Source of the DNA: Fodinicurvata halophila
Lineage (GTDB): Bacteria; Pseudomonadota; Alphaproteobacteria; Kiloniellales; DSM-21159
Assembly: GCF_042651425.1 (NCBI RefSeq)
Contig: NZ_JBHSCW010000003.1
Location: forward strand, 806,001-870,000
Direction: 5' to 3'
DNA length: 64,000 bases
This document shows positions 61,615 through 64,000 of this stretch, piece after piece. Every line of letters begins with the position of its first letter. The first letter of the stretch is position 1. A program made the position numbers and the translations under genes. A model generated the notes under the pieces. That model searched no databases. It was not told the origin of the DNA and saw only the letters and a list, made by a program, of their open reading frames with translations.

Positions 61615-62160
61615 ATGCTGGGGCGCATCACAAATGCCCTGTTCGGCTGCCTCGGCGCAGCGGCCGCCGGACAGTTCCCGGCGTTCCAGGTCCAGTACCG
61701 GCAACAATTGGCCGGCCGACTGGATCAGGTGCGTGCGGATCTCAGCAACCTCCTCAGCGATGCCCGCGACAAGGGCCTTGCTCCCGAAGAGTTCCTCGAA
61801 CGCGCCAGCAGGGAGAGCGGCCCCTATACGAGAACACTGCTGGAGGATGCCGGGCAGGCTCTGGCCGACCATCAAAGGCTGGAAGCCGCCTACGAAGCGC
61901 TTCTTCTGAGTGATCCGCTGAGTCGCCCCTTCCTTTTCCTGCAGCATCTGGACCCCCAGATCGCTCGCTCGGTGGCGGCGCATTTCCAGCCGGCGCTGCC
62001 GCTGACCCTGGAAGGCCTGGTTTATGCGGGGCTCGGCCTCGTGATCGGCGTTGCTTTCGCCGCCCTGCTGGAATATGCCGGACGGACCTTGTTTTGCAGC
62101 CCTCGACAGGTGAAAAGGAAAGATCAGGATGGCGGACAGCAACGCCCCCTCTCCGGGTGA
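61615..62160 (+). CDS. DUF2937 family membrane protein
   Basis: A 181-residue protein resembling the DUF2937 family, of unknown function. It has a hydrophobic N-terminal segment (LFGCLGAAAAGQ), a helical QQLAGRLDQVRADL region and a further membrane helix near residues 142-162 (GLVYAGLGLVIGVAFAALLE). The ATG has a GAGG site eight bases upstream. The last 32 bases overlap the next gene, whose ribosome site lies within it. Confidence 0.75.
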   Translation: MLGRITNALFGCLGAAAAGQFPAFQVQYRQQLAGRLDQVRADLSNLLSDARDKGLAPEEFLERASRESGPYTRTLLEDAGQALADHQRLEAAYEALLLSDPLSRPFLFLQHLDPQIARSVAAHFQPALPLTLEGLVYAGLGLVIGVAFAALLEYAGRTLFCSPRQVKRKDQDGGQQRPLSG

Positions 62161-62890
62161 GAGTGAAACCTCCCGATCCGGCAGCTTCAACGGCCGTGTT
62201 GCCCTGGTCACAGGCGCCACGCGCGGTATCGGTCGAGCCGTCGCAAAACTGCTGGCCGCGGAAGGTGCGCAGACGGTCCTGGTCGCCCGCACCGTGGGTG
62301 CCCTGGAGGAAGTGGACGACGAGATCTGCAAGGCCGGCGGGCTGAAGCCCACCCTCGTACCGCTGGATTTGACGGAACTGGACCGCATCGACGGCATCGG
62401 AGCCGCTCTCTACGAACGCTACGGAAAGCTGGATGTCCTGGTCGGCAATGCCGGCGCTCTGGGCGTGCTCTCTCCTGTCGCTCACATTCCGCCAAAGACC
62501 TGGGAGGAGACCTTCACGATCAACGTCCATGCCAATTACCGCCTGCTACGCAGCCTCGACCCCCTGCTGCGCCTCTCCGAGGCTGGACGTGCCCTTTTCG
62601 TCACATCCGGACAGGCCAGCAAGGCCAATGCCTACTGGTCTCTCTACGCCGCCACCAAGGCGGCCCTGGACGCCCTCGTGAAGAGCTACGCCGAAGAGGT
62701 GCAGAAGTTCGGCATCAGGGCCAATCTGCTCTCGCCCGGTCCTATCCGCACGTCCATGCGCGCCGAGGCTTTCCCCGGCGAAAATCCGGAGACGCTGCGC
62801 ACACCGGAGGAAATCGCTGCGGCTTTCCTGCCCCCCCTGCAGCCGGACTACGATCGCACCGGCGAGGTGATTGCCCTGCCTCGTCCATGA
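62129..62890 (+). CDS. SDR family NAD(P)-dependent oxidoreductase
   Basis: A 253-residue short-chain dehydrogenase with VALVTGATRGIGRAV, VLVGNAGALG, the serine of FVTSGQAS and the YAATK Tyr/Lys. The substrate is unknown; the pattern resembles the uncharacterised SDR that follows purF in many alphaproteobacteria. It begins inside the DUF2937 gene with an AAGGA ribosome site and converges with der. Confidence 0.92.
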   Translation: MADSNAPSPGESETSRSGSFNGRVALVTGATRGIGRAVAKLLAAEGAQTVLVARTVGALEEVDDEICKAGGLKPTLVPLDLTELDRIDGIGAALYERYGKLDVLVGNAGALGVLSPVAHIPPKTWEETFTINVHANYRLLRSLDPLLRLSEAGRALFVTSGQASKANAYWSLYAATKAALDALVKSYAEEVQKFGIRANLLSPGPIRTSMRAEAFPGENPETLRTPEEIAAAFLPPLQPDYDRTGEVIALPRP

Positions 62891-62904
62891 CAGGGCGCGT
62901 CGGT

Positions 62905-64000
62905 TCAGGAAACGTAGGGGTTCTTCGGCTTCTTCAGGTGCATGCGGATCGGCGTGCCGGGCATGTCGAAATCCTCGCGCAACGCGTTCTCCAGATAGCG
63001 CAGGTAGGAGTCCGGCAGGTCCGTCGGATTCGAACAGGATATGGCAAACGTCGGAGGGCGCGTGCGCGCCTGGGTGATGTATTTCATGCGAATGCGCCGT
63101 CCACCAGGAGCCGGTGGTGGATGCGCTGACGCCACATCCTCGAGCCAGCGGTTGAGCAACCCTGTCGACAGGCGCTTGTTCCAGACTTCATAGGCCGCCA
63201 TTACCGCATCCAGCAAGCGCGGCAGTCCGCGCCCCTCGCGTGCCGAAATGGGAACCACAGGAATACCCCTGGTCTGCGGAAACGAGCGCTGCAGGCGGTC
63301 GCGGATTGCCCGCATGGTGCCCTGCCTGTCCTCGCAGGCATCCCACTTGTTCACGGCGATCACCAGGGCGCGGCCCTCCTCCTCGACCTGACGGGCGATG
63401 GTCAGGTCCTGCTTCTCGAGGCCCAGGCCTGCATCGAGAACCAGAACCACCACCTGGGCATAGTCGATCGAGCGCTTCGTATCGGCGATGGACAGGCGCT
63501 CCACCTTGTCCTCGACACGCGAGCGCCGCCGCAAGCCGGCGGTATCGACCAGGCGTATGGGGCGCCCCTTGAAATCCCAGTCCACCGAAATGGAATCGCG
63601 CGTGATCCCGGCTTCGGGACCGGTCAGCAGTCGTTCCTCGCCCAGCAGCTTGTTGATCAGGGTGGATTTTCCGACATTGGGGCGCCCCACGACAGCCAGC
63701 TGCAGTGGCCCCCTGTCTTCCTCCAGACCGAACTCCTCCTCTTCCTCCTCAGGCTCCTCGGCCTCGGGGAACAGGGGGTTGAGAAACTCGTAGAGCTCGT
63801 CCAGCCCCAGCCCATGCTCCGCCGACAGGGCAATGGGCTCACCCAGTCCCAGGCTGTAGGCATCCAAGCGGCCGGCTTCACCTGCAATCCCCTCCGCCTT
63901 GTTGGCAGCCAGCAGGACAGGTACCTCCCCGCGTCGCAGCCAGTCGCCAAAGTACTGGTCCAAGGGTGTCACGCCGGCCCGCGCGTCGATCATCATGATC
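62905..64000 (-). CDS. der: Ribosome biogenesis GTPase Der, N-terminus cut by window edge
   Basis: Der (EngA) has two tandem GTPase domains and helps mature the 50S subunit. At least 363 residues are visible; the first part of the G1 domain, including its P-loop, lies beyond the window end. The second domain is complete with VGRPNVGKSTLINKLLG, the DTAG motif and NKWD, followed by the KH-like C-terminal domain. The visible part of the first domain ends with its G4 motif, as NKAE. The acidic linker between the domains is prominent (EEPEEEEEEFG). Confidence 0.96.
   Translation of the reverse strand, partial: IMMIDARAGVTPLDQYFGDWLRRGEVPVLLAANKAEGIAGEAGRLDAYSLGLGEPIALSAEHGLGLDELYEFLNPLFPEAEEPEEEEEEFGLEEDRGPLQLAVVGRPNVGKSTLINKLLGEERLLTGPEAGITRDSISVDWDFKGRPIRLVDTAGLRRRSRVEDKVERLSIADTKRSIDYAQVVVLVLDAGLGLEKQDLTIARQVEEEGRALVIAVNKWDACEDRQGTMRAIRDRLQRSFPQTRGIPVVPISAREGRGLPRLLDAVMAAYEVWNKRLSTGLLNRWLEDVASAHPPPAPGGRRIRMKYITQARTRPPTFAISCSNPTDLPDSYLRYLENALREDFDMPGTPIRMHLKKPKNPYVS

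Overview
The window is a stretch of core chromosome from an alphaproteobacterium, most likely of the Rhodospirillales type. The genus cannot be fixed from sequence alone. The evidence is gene order and family membership: a suf operon led by an Rrf2 regulator, yceD(DUF177)-rpmF-plsX-fabH-ihfA-merR-tRNA-Pro, a ubiquinol-cytochrome c chaperone, a DUF2066-CDP-alcohol transferase-PerM-HdaA operon divergent from purMN, an aa3-oxidase subunit IV micro-gene, and a K+-independent H+-pyrophosphatase. DNA is GC-rich throughout. I see no insertion sequence, prophage, CRISPR array, toxin-antitoxin pair or defence island.

Layout. 1-5.4 kb: DEAD-box helicase, a stand-alone Lrp/AsnC ligand domain, an MFS carrier, and uracil salvage (upp, uracil permease). 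5.5-12.2 kb: Rrf2 regulator followed by sufB-C-D-S-U, a DUF59 protein and sufA, a complete Fe-S cluster factory. 12.3-15.1 kb: small accessory genes (MFS, CoA-binding protein, cutA, DUF442 phosphatase-like). 15.1-19.8 kb (minus strand): DUF177, L32, plsX, fabH, ihfA, a MerR regulator and tRNA-Pro(GGG), preceded by the cytochrome bc1 chaperone. 19.9-26.2 kb: bamE, H+-pyrophosphatase, a very long chemoreceptor and a FliL-like protein. 26.3-32.5 kb: a five-gene, fully overlapping minus-strand operon divergent from purM-purN. 32.5-37.2 kb: aa3 subunit IV micro-gene, ndk, ABC-F ATPase, holC-pepA. 37.4-44.9 kb: lptD-surA-pdxA-rsmA facing gmk-yicC. 45-50.3 kb: an SDR gene, then fabD-fabG-acpP-fabF-mltG on the minus strand. 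50.3-51.0 kb: about 760 bp with no recognised gene, holding the rpsF promoter and one candidate small ORF. 51.0-62.9 kb (plus): rpsF-rpsR-rplI, a cyclopropane-fatty-acid-synthase-like gene, dnaB-alr-mlaE-mlaF-radA-cvpA-purF, DUF2937 and an SDR. 62.9 kb to the end: der, cut by the window edge.

The genes fit together as growth machinery: Fe-S assembly (with PurF, which carries the four-cysteine Fe-S pattern, as a likely client), fatty acid and phospholipid synthesis, outer-membrane biogenesis (LptD, BamE, SurA, Mla), purine and pyrimidine metabolism, ribosomal proteins and replication (DnaB, HolC, HdaA). I found no convincing undescribed multi-gene system. The points most worth a second look are a consensus DnaA box before dnaB, a dyad at the suf regulator start, a 40-residue oxidase subunit gene, the unexplained fabD-rpsF gap, a chemoreceptor with a roughly 446-residue periplasmic sensor, an SDR without its catalytic Tyr/Lys, and several departures from usual alphaproteobacterial gene order.
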